Source of the DNA: Pirellulales bacterium
GTDB taxonomy: Bacteria > Planctomycetota > Planctomycetia > Pirellulales > DATAWG01
Direction: 5' to 3'
Length of the DNA: 64,000 bases
Assembly: GCA_036267355.1 (NCBI GenBank)
Contig: DATAWG010000109.1
Span: 1 to 64,000 of the forward strand
Of the stretch, positions 1 through 7,131 are shown one piece after another; the stretch's first letter is position 1; every line of letters starts with the position of its first letter. The notes under the pieces were generated by a model that saw only the letters and a list, made by a program, of their open reading frames with translations, did no database searches and had not been told where the DNA came from. A program made the translations under genes and the position numbers.

Positions 1-23
1 CCAGTTTCTTAAACCGCTCCGCA

Positions 24-95
24 CACTAGCCCGAAGCGTTAGCGAGGGAGCGCGCCGAGGGGGTTCTTCCTCGCTAACGCTTCGGGCTAGTGTTC
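24..95. repeat. Palindromic intergenic repeat (CGAAGCGTTAGCGAGG family)
   Basis: The left arm (actagcccgaagcgttagcg) and its near-exact reverse complement flank a short spacer and could form a long hairpin. The repeat lies just beyond the 3' end of the aldehyde dehydrogenase gene. The same sequence recurs near 2021-2181, 10760-11115, 35434-35510 and 37540-37566, so it is a dispersed family. It could act as a terminator or mRNA-stabilising structure. Confidence 0.8.
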
Positions 96-1532
96 TTACG
101 CCTTTCCGAGGATTCGCAGATCGTCGACCATCGTGCAGCGGCGCTGGCGGGTAAACGTCAGCGGGGTGGTGACGCCTTCGCCGGTCGGCGTGGCCACCGA
201 GAACGACAAATAGCCTTCGCCGCCGAGGCCCAAGCCGGCCATGCATGGGCCATTCTTGATAAACAACGTCGTGTCCATCACTCGGCCCATGTGCGTCATG
301 TTGCGGACGTTGTTCGAGTGGATGATCGCGGTGTGGCGAAATCCGTGTTCATAGAACTTCGCTTTTTCGATCGCTTCCCCGACATCGCGGCAGCGGACGA
401 ACGGCACGAACGGCATCATCTGCTCGACCGACACGAACGGATTGTGTTCGTCGGTCTCGCCGAACAGCAACTCGACGTCGGGCGAGATTTGCTTGCCGAT
501 GCCGCGCGCCAACACCGCCGCATCTTGTCCCAAGAATTCCTTGGCCGGCACATCGTGTTGGTCTTTCCCCTCGCCGACGCTGGCGATGGCGACGCGTGTC
601 AGGGCGTCGACTTCCTTCGCCCCGAGCCGCACGGCCCCGGCCCGATCCATCGCCGCCATCATCTTGTCGAACACGTCGCCGACGACGAACACTTCCTTTT
701 CCGCGATGCACAATAGATTGTTGTCGTACGCGCCCCCTTGGATGATGCAGCGGGCGGCGCGGTCGAGATCGGCTGTTTCATCGACGACGACCGGTGGATT
801 GCCCGGCCCGGCCACGATTGCCCGTTTCGAGCTGCGCAGCGCCGCGCGGGCAACGGCCGGCCCACCGGTGACGCAGATCAGCTTCACGCCGCGATGATTG
901 AAAATCGCATCGGCCGATTCGATTGTCGGTTCGGCGATCACGCAAATCAGGTTGTCGATTCCCAGGTCGCGATAAATCGCCTGGTTGAATCGCCGCACGC
1001 CCTCGGCAGCGACGCGCTTGCCGCTCGGATGCGGATTGACCACCATCGTGTTGCCCGAGGCAATCATGCTAACGGCGTTGCCGGTGATTGTCGGCAAGGA
1101 ATGGGTGACGGGCGTAATCGCTCCGATTACGCCAAACGGAGCGTGTTCGATTACCGCCAGCCCGTTGTCGCCGCTGAACACCTCGCTGGTCAGAAATTCG
1201 ACGCCGGGAGTGCGCTCGCCGAGTGTTTTCAGCTTTTCGATTTTGTGCGGCAACCGGCCGATCTTGGTCTCTTCCATCTCCATCGTGCCCAGCTCGACTG
1301 AATCGTCGATCGAGATGCGGCGGATATGGTCGATGATGCGGCGGCGATCGGCAATGCTCCGTTCGCTTAGTTGCTCGAATGCCTCGGTGGCCGCGGCAAC
1401 GGCATCGTCGACGCAGGTGAAGACGCCGTGCCGGCCGGTGAAGCTCGATCCGTTCGAGGCATGGGCCCGCGGGCCGAGTTGCGAAAGCACCTGCTCGACC
1501 ACGGAGCGAATCAATTCTTCGGTCGCTTGCAT
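96..1532 (-). CDS. BMC-associated CoA-acylating aldehyde dehydrogenase (PduP/EutE-like)
   Basis: This 478-residue protein belongs to the aldehyde dehydrogenase superfamily and most resembles the CoA-acylating enzymes found inside microcompartments. They oxidise an aldehyde to acyl-CoA with NAD+. Residues 2-20 ([16 protein letters not shown] region) form an amphipathic helix typical of an encapsulation peptide, followed by a flexible linker. The nucleotide-binding segment has [10 protein letters not shown] near residue 222, and the catalytic cysteine is Cys275 in [10 protein letters not shown]. It is the last gene visible in the leftward BMC operon, about 140 bp after the BMC-P gene. In characterised planctomycete BMCs the substrate is thought to be lactaldehyde from fucose or rhamnose. 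That substrate is inferred here from context. The class is certain; the exact substrate is not. Confidence 0.93.
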   Translation of the reverse strand: MQATEELIRSVVEQVLSQLGPRAHASNGSSFTGRHGVFTCVDDAVAAATEAFEQLSERSIADRRRIIDHIRRISIDDSVELGTMEMEETKIGRLPHKIEKLKTLGERTPGVEFLTSEVFSGDNGLAVIEHAPFGVIGAITPVTHSLPTITGNAVSMIASGNTMVVNPHPSGKRVAAEGVRRFNQAIYRDLGIDNLICVIAEPTIESADAIFNHRGVKLICVTGGPAVARAALRSSKRAIVAGPGNPPVVVDETADLDRAARCIIQGGAYDNNLLCIAEKEVFVVGDVFDKMMAAMDRAGAVRLGAKEVDALTRVAIASVGEGKDQHDVPAKEFLGQDAAVLARGIGKQISPDVELLFGETDEHNPFVSVEQMMPFVPFVRCRDVGEAIEKAKFYEHGFRHTAIIHSNNVRNMTHMGRVMDTTLFIKNGPCMAGLGLGGEGYLSFSVATPTGEGVTTPLTFTRQRRCTMVDDLRILGKA

Positions 1533-1565
1533 GGAAGATAATTCCGTTGGGTGGCTAAGGATCGG

Positions 1566-1651
1566 CCGAAAAATAAGTTCCGTTTGTTTTGAACTCCCTC
1601 ACCCTGCCCGCTCCCGCAAGCTGCGAGGGCTGTGAAGAAGTTATTGTTCGG
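1566..1651. repeat. MITE-like inverted repeat, copy A
   Basis: Fifteen-base arms (ccgaaaaataagttc at 1566-1580 and gaagttattgttcgg at 1637-1651) match as an inverted repeat with two mismatches. They enclose a C-rich core (ccctcaccctgcccgctcccgc). A closely related copy with the same termini and core lies at 59187-59271, and a degraded one near 14550-14620. This copy sits inside the BMC operon, between the BMC-P and aldehyde dehydrogenase genes. Confidence 0.65.
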
Positions 1652-1672
1652 ACGAGCCGAATTGGGTTGCCG

Positions 1673-1987
1673 CTACGACGTTTCTCTTTCGAAGACGCAT
1701 TGGCTGTCGACATGCACTTTGTCAACGATGCCGATGATGACGGTGTCGATCGGCAAGCTCTTGGTTTCCGGCGTGAGCCGGGCGCTCGAGCCCTGGGTAA
1801 TCAGCACGAACTCGCCCTGGCCGGCGCCGACCGTGTCGACCGCCACGAACGTCCGGCCGGTGGTCACCAGCGACCCGCGTTGTTGCGGTTCGAGCCGATA
1901 TGGTTCGACCACCAGCAGTTTATGGCCGACCATCGTGGCCACTTTCTGCGTGGCGACGACGGCCCCGGTTACCTTGGCGACGAACAT
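1673..1987 (-). CDS. BMC-P pentameric vertex protein (EutN/CcmL/PduN family)
   Basis: This 104-residue protein has the single-domain length and beta-barrel pattern of EutN/CcmL proteins, which form the pentamers that cap the vertices of BMC shells. The start MFVAKVTGAVVATQK matches the usual MxxAKVxGxVVxTxK opening of the family. GLY-rich turns, the AVDTVGAGQGEFVLITQGSSAR segment (a conserved G-x-G-E-x-V-L/V motif) and the C-terminal DTVIIGIVDKV strand are all present. It lies between acetate kinase and aldehyde dehydrogenase in the same orientation. Its presence means the locus encodes a closed shell and not just enzymes. Confidence 0.95.
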   Translation of the reverse strand: MFVAKVTGAVVATQKVATMVGHKLLVVEPYRLEPQQRGSLVTTGRTFVAVDTVGAGQGEFVLITQGSSARLTPETKSLPIDTVIIGIVDKVHVDSQCVFERETS

Positions 1988-2020
1988 GGTTGACTCCTTC
2001 GCGGTGACAATTTCCCGGCC

Positions 2021-2181
2021 ACACTAGTCCGAAGCGTTAGCGAGGGAGCGCCGCGAGAAGGTTCTCCCTCGCTAACGCTTCGGGCTTGTGTTACGACCTC
2101 GCTAACGCTTCGGGTTTGTGTTACGACCTCGCTAACGCGTCGGGCTTGTGTTACGACCTCGCTAGCGCTTCGGGCTTGTGT
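2021..2181. repeat. Palindrome plus 30-bp tandem array (GCTAACGCTTCGGGCTTGTG)
   Basis: A palindrome of the dispersed CGAAGCGTTAGCGAGG family (2021-2095) runs into a direct tandem array with a 30-bp period. Units start at 2071, 2101, 2131 and, partially, 2161, each containing a GCTAACGCTTCGGG core and the link TTACGACCTC. Units differ by only one or two bases. The array lies between ackA and the BMC-P gene and has no spacers, so it is not a CRISPR. Confidence 0.85.
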
Positions 2182-2215
2182 CTTTTCCTTACCGGGGCTG
2201 TGGGCTTCGGGGCGA

Positions 2216-3565
2216 TTACGCTGCCGATTCCAAAAACTGTTTGCATTGCCAGGCGACGACTAATTCTTCGTTGGTCGGCATGATCCAAAGCTGCACGCGA
2301 CTGTCGGGGCCGTCGATACGGCTTTCGCCACGGGCCGACGTATTTCGTTCGGCGTCGAGCAAGATCCCAAGCGATTTGAGCCCCTGGCACACCGCACTGC
2401 GCACTGCCGCGCTGTTCTCGCCGATTCCGCCGGTGAAGACGATCGCGTCGGCCCCGCCGAGTTCCACGAGATAGGCGCCCAGGTAGTGCCGCACGCTGGT
2501 GGTGAATATATCCAGCGCCAATTGCGCTCGCTCGTCGCCGGCCGCGGCGGCGGTTTCTAAATCGCGCACGTCGCCGCTAGTGCCGCTGATGCCAAGCAAG
2601 CCACCTTGTTCGGCCAAAACGTGCAGCACTTCGTCGAGGGATTTGCCGGTTTGCTGCACAATCAACGGCAAGGCAAACGGATCGAAATCGCCGACACGAT
2701 TGTTCTGCGGCAATCCCGATTGCGGGCTCATTCCCATGCTCGTGGCCACGCTCCGTCCGCCACGAATCGCACACACCGAACTCGATCCGCCGAGATGGCA
2801 GGAGATGATCCGCAGATCGTTTGCACTGGCCCCCTCACCCCCGGCCCCTCTCCCGCCAGGGGAGAGGGGAGCTGACGGCCCGGCCCCTCTCCCGCCAGGG
2901 GAGAGGGGAGATGATGGCTCGGCCACTTTCCCGCCAGAGGCGAGGGGAGCTGAAGGCTCGCCGGCCACGAGCTGTGCGGTGCGCGTGGCGATATAGCGAT
3001 GGCTCGCTCCATGAAAGCCCCATCGCTCGATGTGCAGCGATTCGGCCCAGTTCTGCGGGATCGCGTAATTTCGCAGCCGCGGCGGAATCGTTTGGTGAAA
3101 GCCGGTTTCAAAGGCCGCCACCAGCGGAATTCCCGGCAATCGCTCGCTGAGCAATCGCATCGCCGCGACATACGGCGGGTTGTGTGCCGGGGCGACGTGG
3201 TTCATCTCCTCCATCGCCGCGAGCACCTCCGGAGTCACTCGCTGCACGCCGCTCAGCCGGCCGCCATGCACCGCTTTGAATCCGATGGCCGACACCTCGC
3301 CCGCATCGTGCAGGCAGCCGCCGTTCGGATCCGTCAGGTGTTCCAAGCATTGTCGCACCGCGACCGCATGATCCGGCACCAGTGCCACGCCTTCGCTGCG
3401 GTTGGATCCGATCTCGGCAAACCAACGGCTCTGCGGCGCATCGGCAGCGCCCGAGCGCGAACCGATCCGCTCGACGCCTCCGCGAGCAAGCTGCCGCTCG
3501 TCGGCCATGTCGAACAGCCGATACTTGAAGCTGGTGGAGCCCAAGTTGGCCACAAGGATCTTCAT
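2216..3565 (-). CDS. ackA: Acetate/propionate-type kinase in BMC operon, with in-frame repeat insertion
   Basis: This 449-residue acetate kinase family protein would convert acyl phosphate plus ADP to free acid plus ATP, completing the PduL pathway. The open frame extends upstream, but [14 protein letters not shown] matches the family N-terminus (NxGSSSxK) and fixes the start at 3565. [29 protein letters not shown] and the C-terminal [13 protein letters not shown] and [10 protein letters not shown] segments are present. Two features are odd. Residues about 204-248 are a Pro/Gly/Arg-rich insertion made of three near-identical [11 protein letters not shown]-type units, encoded by a palindromic intergenic repeat. 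The usual catalytic Asp of FDTAFHQT is Glu153 here (FETGFHQT). It lies between BMC-H and BMC-P genes. Activity needs testing. Confidence 0.93.
   Translation of the reverse strand: MKILVANLGSTSFKYRLFDMADERQLARGGVERIGSRSGAADAPQSRWFAEIGSNRSEGVALVPDHAVAVRQCLEHLTDPNGGCLHDAGEVSAIGFKAVHGGRLSGVQRVTPEVLAAMEEMNHVAPAHNPPYVAAMRLLSERLPGIPLVAAFETGFHQTIPPRLRNYAIPQNWAESLHIERWGFHGASHRYIATRTAQLVAGEPSAPLASGGKVAEPSSPLSPGGRGAGPSAPLSPGGRGAGGEGASANDLRIISCHLGGSSSVCAIRGGRSVATSMGMSPQSGLPQNNRVGDFDPFALPLIVQQTGKSLDEVLHVLAEQGGLLGISGTSGDVRDLETAAAAGDERAQLALDIFTTSVRHYLGAYLVELGGADAIVFTGGIGENSAAVRSAVCQGLKSLGILLDAERNTSARGESRIDGPDSRVQLWIMPTNEELVVAWQCKQFLESAA
2822..2956. repeat. CCCTCTCCCGCC...GGGAGAGGGG repeat units inside ackA
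   Basis: Three consecutive copies of a roughly 30-35 bp unit (cccctctcccgccaggggag with small changes) lie inside the acetate kinase reading frame. Each unit contains the inverted pair CCCTCTCCCGCC and GGGAGAGGG. On the minus strand they read as [12 protein letters not shown]. The sequence resembles the C-rich intergenic repeats elsewhere in this window, so an in-frame invasion by an intergenic repeat is the likely origin. Confidence 0.8.
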
Positions 3566-3636
3566 CGAAGTTCGATTGGAGTTGTCGGCAGTTTGAACGG
3601 ACACAACATTCGCCGGGGGCCGTGCGGACGGGGATG

Positions 3637-3906
3637 TTATCCCAAAAAAGCGTTGGTCAATCCTTCGGCCGGACGGGGGATGATGTGGCTGGACACTAGT
3701 TCGCCGGTTTGCGACGCGGCATTGGCGCCGGCTTCGACCGCCGCGCGCACGCTGCCGACATCGCCCGAAACGACCGTGGTGACCAGTCCGCCGCCGATCG
3801 AAACCCGCTTGACGATTTGCACGTTGGCCGCTTTGGCCATCGCGTCGGTCGCTTCGACCAATCCGATGAGCCCCTTGGTTTCGACCAATCCGATTGCACT
3901 TTGCAT
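3637..3906 (-). CDS. BMC-H hexameric shell protein (first of two paralogues)
   Basis: This 89-residue single BMC-domain protein forms hexamers that tile the shell facets. The true start is [23 protein letters not shown] at 3906, the standard BMC-H opening. The longer open frame upstream is repeat sequence. Family signatures include AAxxVxIVKR, [24 protein letters not shown] and the C-terminal [12 protein letters not shown]. The pore loop falls around SIGGGL. It sits 71 bp upstream of acetate kinase and about 115 bp downstream of a second BMC-H gene, with a GGCACACGGAGTGTGCC palindrome in that gap. PVM BMCs typically carry two or more BMC-H paralogues, which presumably differ in pore selectivity. 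Confidence 0.95.
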   Translation of the reverse strand: MQSAIGLVETKGLIGLVEATDAMAKAANVQIVKRVSIGGGLVTTVVSGDVGSVRAAVEAGANAASQTGELVSSHIIPRPAEGLTNAFLG

Positions 3907-3997
3907 GTTTGAATCTTTCTGGGGAAATGAGGTTTTTCGTGGAGAGCCAATCGCGCGCTGACCGCTCTCGGTCGCTGGGGCAAAGAGCGGGGCGGAC

Positions 3998-4014
3998 GGC
4001 ACACGGAGTGTGCC
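3998..4014. repeat. GGCACAC-GGA-GTGTGCC palindrome
   Basis: This 17-bp palindrome has 7-bp perfect arms. It recurs at 35953-35969 and twice at 63057-63073 and 63116-63132, always in intergenic DNA. Here it separates the two BMC-H genes. Confidence 0.7.
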
Positions 4015-4022
4015 TGCTACAA

Positions 4023-4328
4023 TCAGTCGCCGCCGGCGGCTTTTTTGCCCGGCGGGGGCAGAACGATGCCGATGTCGTCGTGCGGACGCGGAATGACTTG
4101 CACTCCGACAACTTCGCCGATCCGGCCGGCCGCGGCCGCTCCGGCATCAGTCGCCGCTTTGACGGCCGCTACATCGCCGGTGACAAACGCGGTCACCAAT
4201 CCGCTGCCGACTTTGTCCCAACCGAGAAACTGGACATTGGCGGCCTTCATCATCGCATCGCTCGCTTCGACAAGGGCCACGAAGCCCTTTGTCTCGATCA
4301 TGCCTAATGCTTCCATCACTTTTGCCAT
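4023..4328 (-). CDS. BMC-H hexameric shell protein (second paralogue)
   Basis: This 101-residue BMC-domain shell protein begins [26 protein letters not shown]. The start at 4328 is preferred over one four codons upstream because GGAG lies 7 bases before this ATG. The core [36 protein letters not shown] shows the pore loop around KVGSG, and the domain closes with [12 protein letters not shown] short C-terminal extension ([15 protein letters not shown]) goes beyond the domain. It differs from the neighbouring BMC-H in the pore loop and tail, so the two probably have different roles in the shell. Confidence 0.95.
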   Translation of the reverse strand: MAKVMEALGMIETKGFVALVEASDAMMKAANVQFLGWDKVGSGLVTAFVTGDVAAVKAATDAGAAAAGRIGEVVGVQVIPRPHDDIGIVLPPPGKKAAGGD

Positions 4329-4339
4329 GGTTAGCTCCA

Positions 4340-4435
4340 AAAAGGGGTTAGGGGCGAGGGACGAGCGCCGAGAAACGAGGACAGGAAGACTTGCTTTCTT
4401 CTCTAGTCCCTCGCCCCTCGTCCCTCGCCCCTAAT
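4340..4435. repeat. GGGGCGAGGGACGAG / CTCGTCCCTCGCCCC repeat
   Basis: A G-rich stretch (ttaggggcgagggacgagcg) is followed after about 50 bp by its reverse complement (tcgcccctcgtccctcgccc). The right arm contains the end of the phosphotransacylase gene, whose last residues (RGEGRGARD) are encoded by it. Relatives lie at 24340-24367, 33671-33725 and 40087-40195. Confidence 0.75.
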
Positions 4436-5131
4436 AAACAGTTCTACTCTTGTTGCGTGGTCCAAATCGGCGGCGTTGCCTTCGTCGGTGTCGAGATGCA
4501 CTTCCAGCTTGCTGGTGGCGTCGGCGCGCACCACCAAGTCGTCGAACACGGTCGGGCAAGGGGATTCGATTCGCAGGCTCATGCGGCCGCCGTTTTTCAC
4601 GCCGTAATAGGCCGCGTGTTCGAAGTTCATGTGAACGTGCCGCTCGGCGCGGATCACGCCTTCTTTCAATTCCACGACCCCTTTCGGGCCGACCAGCACG
4701 CAGCCGGGCGTCGCCTTCACGTTGCCGCTCATCCGCACCGGCAATTCCAGGCCGAGCGAAATGGCGTCGGTGAAGGCCAATTCGACCTGCGTGTAGGGGC
4801 GCGTGGGGCCGAGCACGCGCACCGCCGGCAACATCCGCCGGCGCGGTCCGACGACCATCACCGTTTCCTCGGCCGCAAAAAAGCCGTCTTGATAGAGGTC
4901 TTTCATCGGCGTGAGCTTGTGGCCAGAGCCGAACAGCGTTTCCACGTGCTCGTCGGTCAGATGGCAATGCCGGGCCGAAATGCTCACCACAAGATTCGGC
5001 GTCTGCAATTTCGCCGGTGGCTGCGGCAATTGCTGGGTCGCCCCGACGCCGGCGCCGCGGGCCGTTATGATATCGCGCACGATTCGTTCGACGCTGGAGC
5101 GGTCAAACGTGGTTGCAACGGTGCTGGACAT
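4403..5131 (-). CDS. PduL-type phosphate propanoyl/acyltransferase (phosphotransacylase)
   Basis: This 242-residue PduL-family enzyme exchanges CoA on acyl-CoA for phosphate, giving the acyl phosphate used by the neighbouring kinase and recycling CoA inside the shell. Residues about 11-28 ([18 protein letters not shown]) form an amphipathic encapsulation helix, followed by a Pro/Gln linker. The first metal-binding motif is ARHCHLT (His55, His57). The second domain has [12 protein letters not shown] (His165, His167, His172) and [11 protein letters not shown]. These are the zinc ligands expected in PduL. The last few residues (RGEGRGARD) are encoded by a dispersed repeat. It lies directly downstream of the DeoR regulator and upstream of the shell genes. 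Confidence 0.95.
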   Translation of the reverse strand: MSSTVATTFDRSSVERIVRDIITARGAGVGATQQLPQPPAKLQTPNLVVSISARHCHLTDEHVETLFGSGHKLTPMKDLYQDGFFAAEETVMVVGPRRRMLPAVRVLGPTRPYTQVELAFTDAISLGLELPVRMSGNVKATPGCVLVGPKGVVELKEGVIRAERHVHMNFEHAAYYGVKNGGRMSLRIESPCPTVFDDLVVRADATSKLEVHLDTDEGNAADLDHATRVELFIRGEGRGARD

Positions 5132-5293
5132 CTTTATCTAGCCCGGCGTTCACGCCTGGCTTCCGAGGGTCCAAATCAAACTTGTTGCCCCTTCAGGGGC
5201 TAAAGCCGCAGGAGGGTAAGCCCCGTGAACGGCGCCGCAACGGTTTTTTCAGTCGGTTCGCGGTCCCAGGCGTGAACGCCTCGGCCACGTGAA

Positions 5294-6085
5294 TCATTTG
5301 CTTTCAGCCGGAGTATCCATTGGTTTTTCCGCGATCAGCACATTCAGTCCGGCGTCGCTTAACCGCTGCGTCCACTTCGCTTCAATTTCGTCGTCGACGA
5401 TCAGGCAATGAACGGCATCCAAGGGACACAAATTCGCGAGGCTTTGATGGCCGAATTTCGTGCTGTCGGCAACGACAATCACCTCCTCGGCACAACGCAT
5501 CATGGCCCGTTCGGTTTCCACCAGCAGCAGATTGCTGTTGAAAAACCCCCGCTCGTTGATCCCCGCCACGCTCAGGATTGTCTTGCGAACGCTCAGGCCG
5601 GCGAGCATGTGGTTGGCATAGGGGCCGAGCGTCACGCCGGTCCGCGGATACACATAGCCGCCGAGCACTACTAAGTCCGTATTCGCGGCCGAGGCGAACA
5701 GGTTCGCCACCGGGAGCGAATTGGTGACGATCTGCAAGGGCCGGCCGACGAGCAACCGGGCCACCTCGTAGGTCGTCGAGCCGCCGTCGAGCAGGAGCGT
5801 ATCGCCATTCTGCACCAACTGGCTTGCCCGCTGCGCGACCAGCCGTTTCTTGTCCCATTGCGCGGGTTGCCGCTCATCGAAAGGGGGGAGCTGTGGCGAA
5901 GTGCCGGTGTAAAACACCCCGCCGTGCGTCCGTTTGGCGGAGCCGATCCCTTCGAGCTGATCCAAATCACGACGGATCGTCGATTCGGAAACGCCCATTT
6001 GGTCAGCCAATTCGGGTAGCGACGCAAACCCCCGCATTCGGACGAGTTCGAGCAGTCGGTTTCGCCTTTCTTCGGCCAATGCCAC
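5294..6085 (-). CDS. DeoR-family transcriptional regulator of the BMC operon
   Basis: This 263-residue DeoR/GlpR-type regulator has an N-terminal winged helix-turn-helix (residues 6-58: RRNRLLELVRMRG, VSESTIRRDLDQLE) and a C-terminal sugar-phosphate sensing DeoRC domain (GDTLLLDGGSTTYEVARLL, VVADSTKFGHQSL). The start is GTG at 6085, with GGAGG about 9 bases upstream. It is the first gene of the leftward cluster and is followed by PduL after about 160 bp. Regulators of this family usually repress sugar-catabolic operons until a phosphorylated intermediate appears. That fits control of fucose or rhamnose breakdown, but the inducer is not shown by the sequence. Confidence 0.92.
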   Translation of the reverse strand: MALAEERRNRLLELVRMRGFASLPELADQMGVSESTIRRDLDQLEGIGSAKRTHGGVFYTGTSPQLPPFDERQPAQWDKKRLVAQRASQLVQNGDTLLLDGGSTTYEVARLLVGRPLQIVTNSLPVANLFASAANTDLVVLGGYVYPRTGVTLGPYANHMLAGLSVRKTILSVAGINERGFFNSNLLLVETERAMMRCAEEVIVVADSTKFGHQSLANLCPLDAVHCLIVDDEIEAKWTQRLSDAGLNVLIAEKPMDTPAESK

Positions 6086-6114
6086 CGGGAAAACCCTCCG
6101 AGCTCGTTCCTCTT

Positions 6115-6138
6115 GATAGAGTTTGACATAAAACTATC
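6115..6138. promoter_or_regulatory. Candidate operator/promoter upstream of DeoR regulator
   Basis: An imperfect AT-rich palindrome, GATAG (6115-6119) to CTATC (6134-6138), with TTGACAT inside, sits about 30 bp before the GTG start. It lies in a 239-bp gap (6086-6324) that otherwise holds no gene. AT-rich dyads are common autoregulatory sites of DeoR proteins, and the TTGACA could be a -35 element on the plus strand. The assignment is by position and symmetry only. Confidence 0.35.
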
Positions 6139-6324
6139 ACCAATGCAAGCAAATTGTTGCGTACATATGAAAGATTCAGAAATTCGCTCACGAGTTTGTC
6201 ACCAACCCGGAAAACTCGGGCCTCTTAGGCGGCCAATATGGGCACAAATCGGCGATCATTCTCTCTGGCCGCGATTCTACTTCGTGAAGACGATGGAAGA
6301 AAAATGCCACATTCTTCCAGGAAT

Positions 6325-6909
6325 TCAGGGCTTGGCGATTTGTTCTATCATTTCGCCGAGCAGCTCCATCGGCAGCCCGATCACATTCGACTCGCTGCCT
6401 TCGAGCACCTTCACCCAGCCCAGGCGATCTTGATAGCCGAATCCGCCGGCTTTGCCTTCCCATTGCCAGCTTTCGACATAGGCGGCCAGATCGGCCGGGG
6501 ACAGATGGTCCATTTTCAGTCGCGTCATGGCAATGCGGATCAGCGGATCGCGCTCCGGCAGTTTCCAGAGGCAGACGCCGCTCAGTACTCGGTGCTCGCG
6601 TCCGCTGAGCATTTCGAGCATCCGCCGCGCCAGCGATTCGTTTTCCGGCTTGCCGAGCACCTGTCCATCACATTCGGCGACGGTGTCGCAGGCCAGAATC
6701 AGTCCCTGGCCGACTTGAACCGCCACGTCCGACGCTTTCTCCAATGCCAGCCGGGCGACTAGTTCAGCCGGGCTCTTTCGGCTACAAATTCCGCATTCGT
6801 CGACATCCAGCGGCGGCACGATCTCGAATTCATAACCCGCCGCGGCGAGCAACTGCCGCCGTTGCGGCGATCGGCTTGCCAAGATCAGTTTGGGTCGGCG
6901 TGGAGGCAT
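6325..6909 (-). CDS. maf: Maf-like nucleoside triphosphate pyrophosphatase
   Basis: This 194-residue Maf/Ham1-like nucleotide pyrophosphatase hydrolyses dTTP/UTP or modified nucleotides to monophosphates. The frame is open far upstream, but MPPRRPKLILASRSPQRRQLL aligns with the Maf start (LxLASxSPRRxxLL), fixing the start at 6909. Further signatures are the Lys/Ser-rich KSPAELVARLALEKA, LACDTVAECDGQVLGKP (usually GADTVV) and the AYVESWQWEGKAGGFGYQ segment, which corresponds to the conserved GKAGAYGIQ. It is divergent from glnE, with 222 bp between the two start codons. Confidence 0.93.
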   Translation of the reverse strand: MPPRRPKLILASRSPQRRQLLAAAGYEFEIVPPLDVDECGICSRKSPAELVARLALEKASDVAVQVGQGLILACDTVAECDGQVLGKPENESLARRMLEMLSGREHRVLSGVCLWKLPERDPLIRIAMTRLKMDHLSPADLAAYVESWQWEGKAGGFGYQDRLGWVKVLEGSESNVIGLPMELLGEMIEQIAKP

Positions 6910-7131
6910 GGGCTGTCCGAATCGCTGTGCTGGACCATCGGCATCCGGAATCGTTTCGGTCCCTATCGTACCGCAATGCGGCGGTGCGGCGGAACTGGTG
7001 GAAACCGCGATGCGCGGCCGGTTCTGCAAACTTGCCACGGCCTTTCGCCGTGGCGGGCGGTCGATTAGACTGGATTCTATTCCCCCCACCGCCCCGGTCT
7101 TTACAGTCGCCCGCATCCACACCGCAATGCG

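Noticed and set aside
2071-2181. CRISPR-like array
   Set aside because: The 30-bp units are contiguous with no unique spacers and belong to a dispersed palindrome family. No cas genes are nearby.
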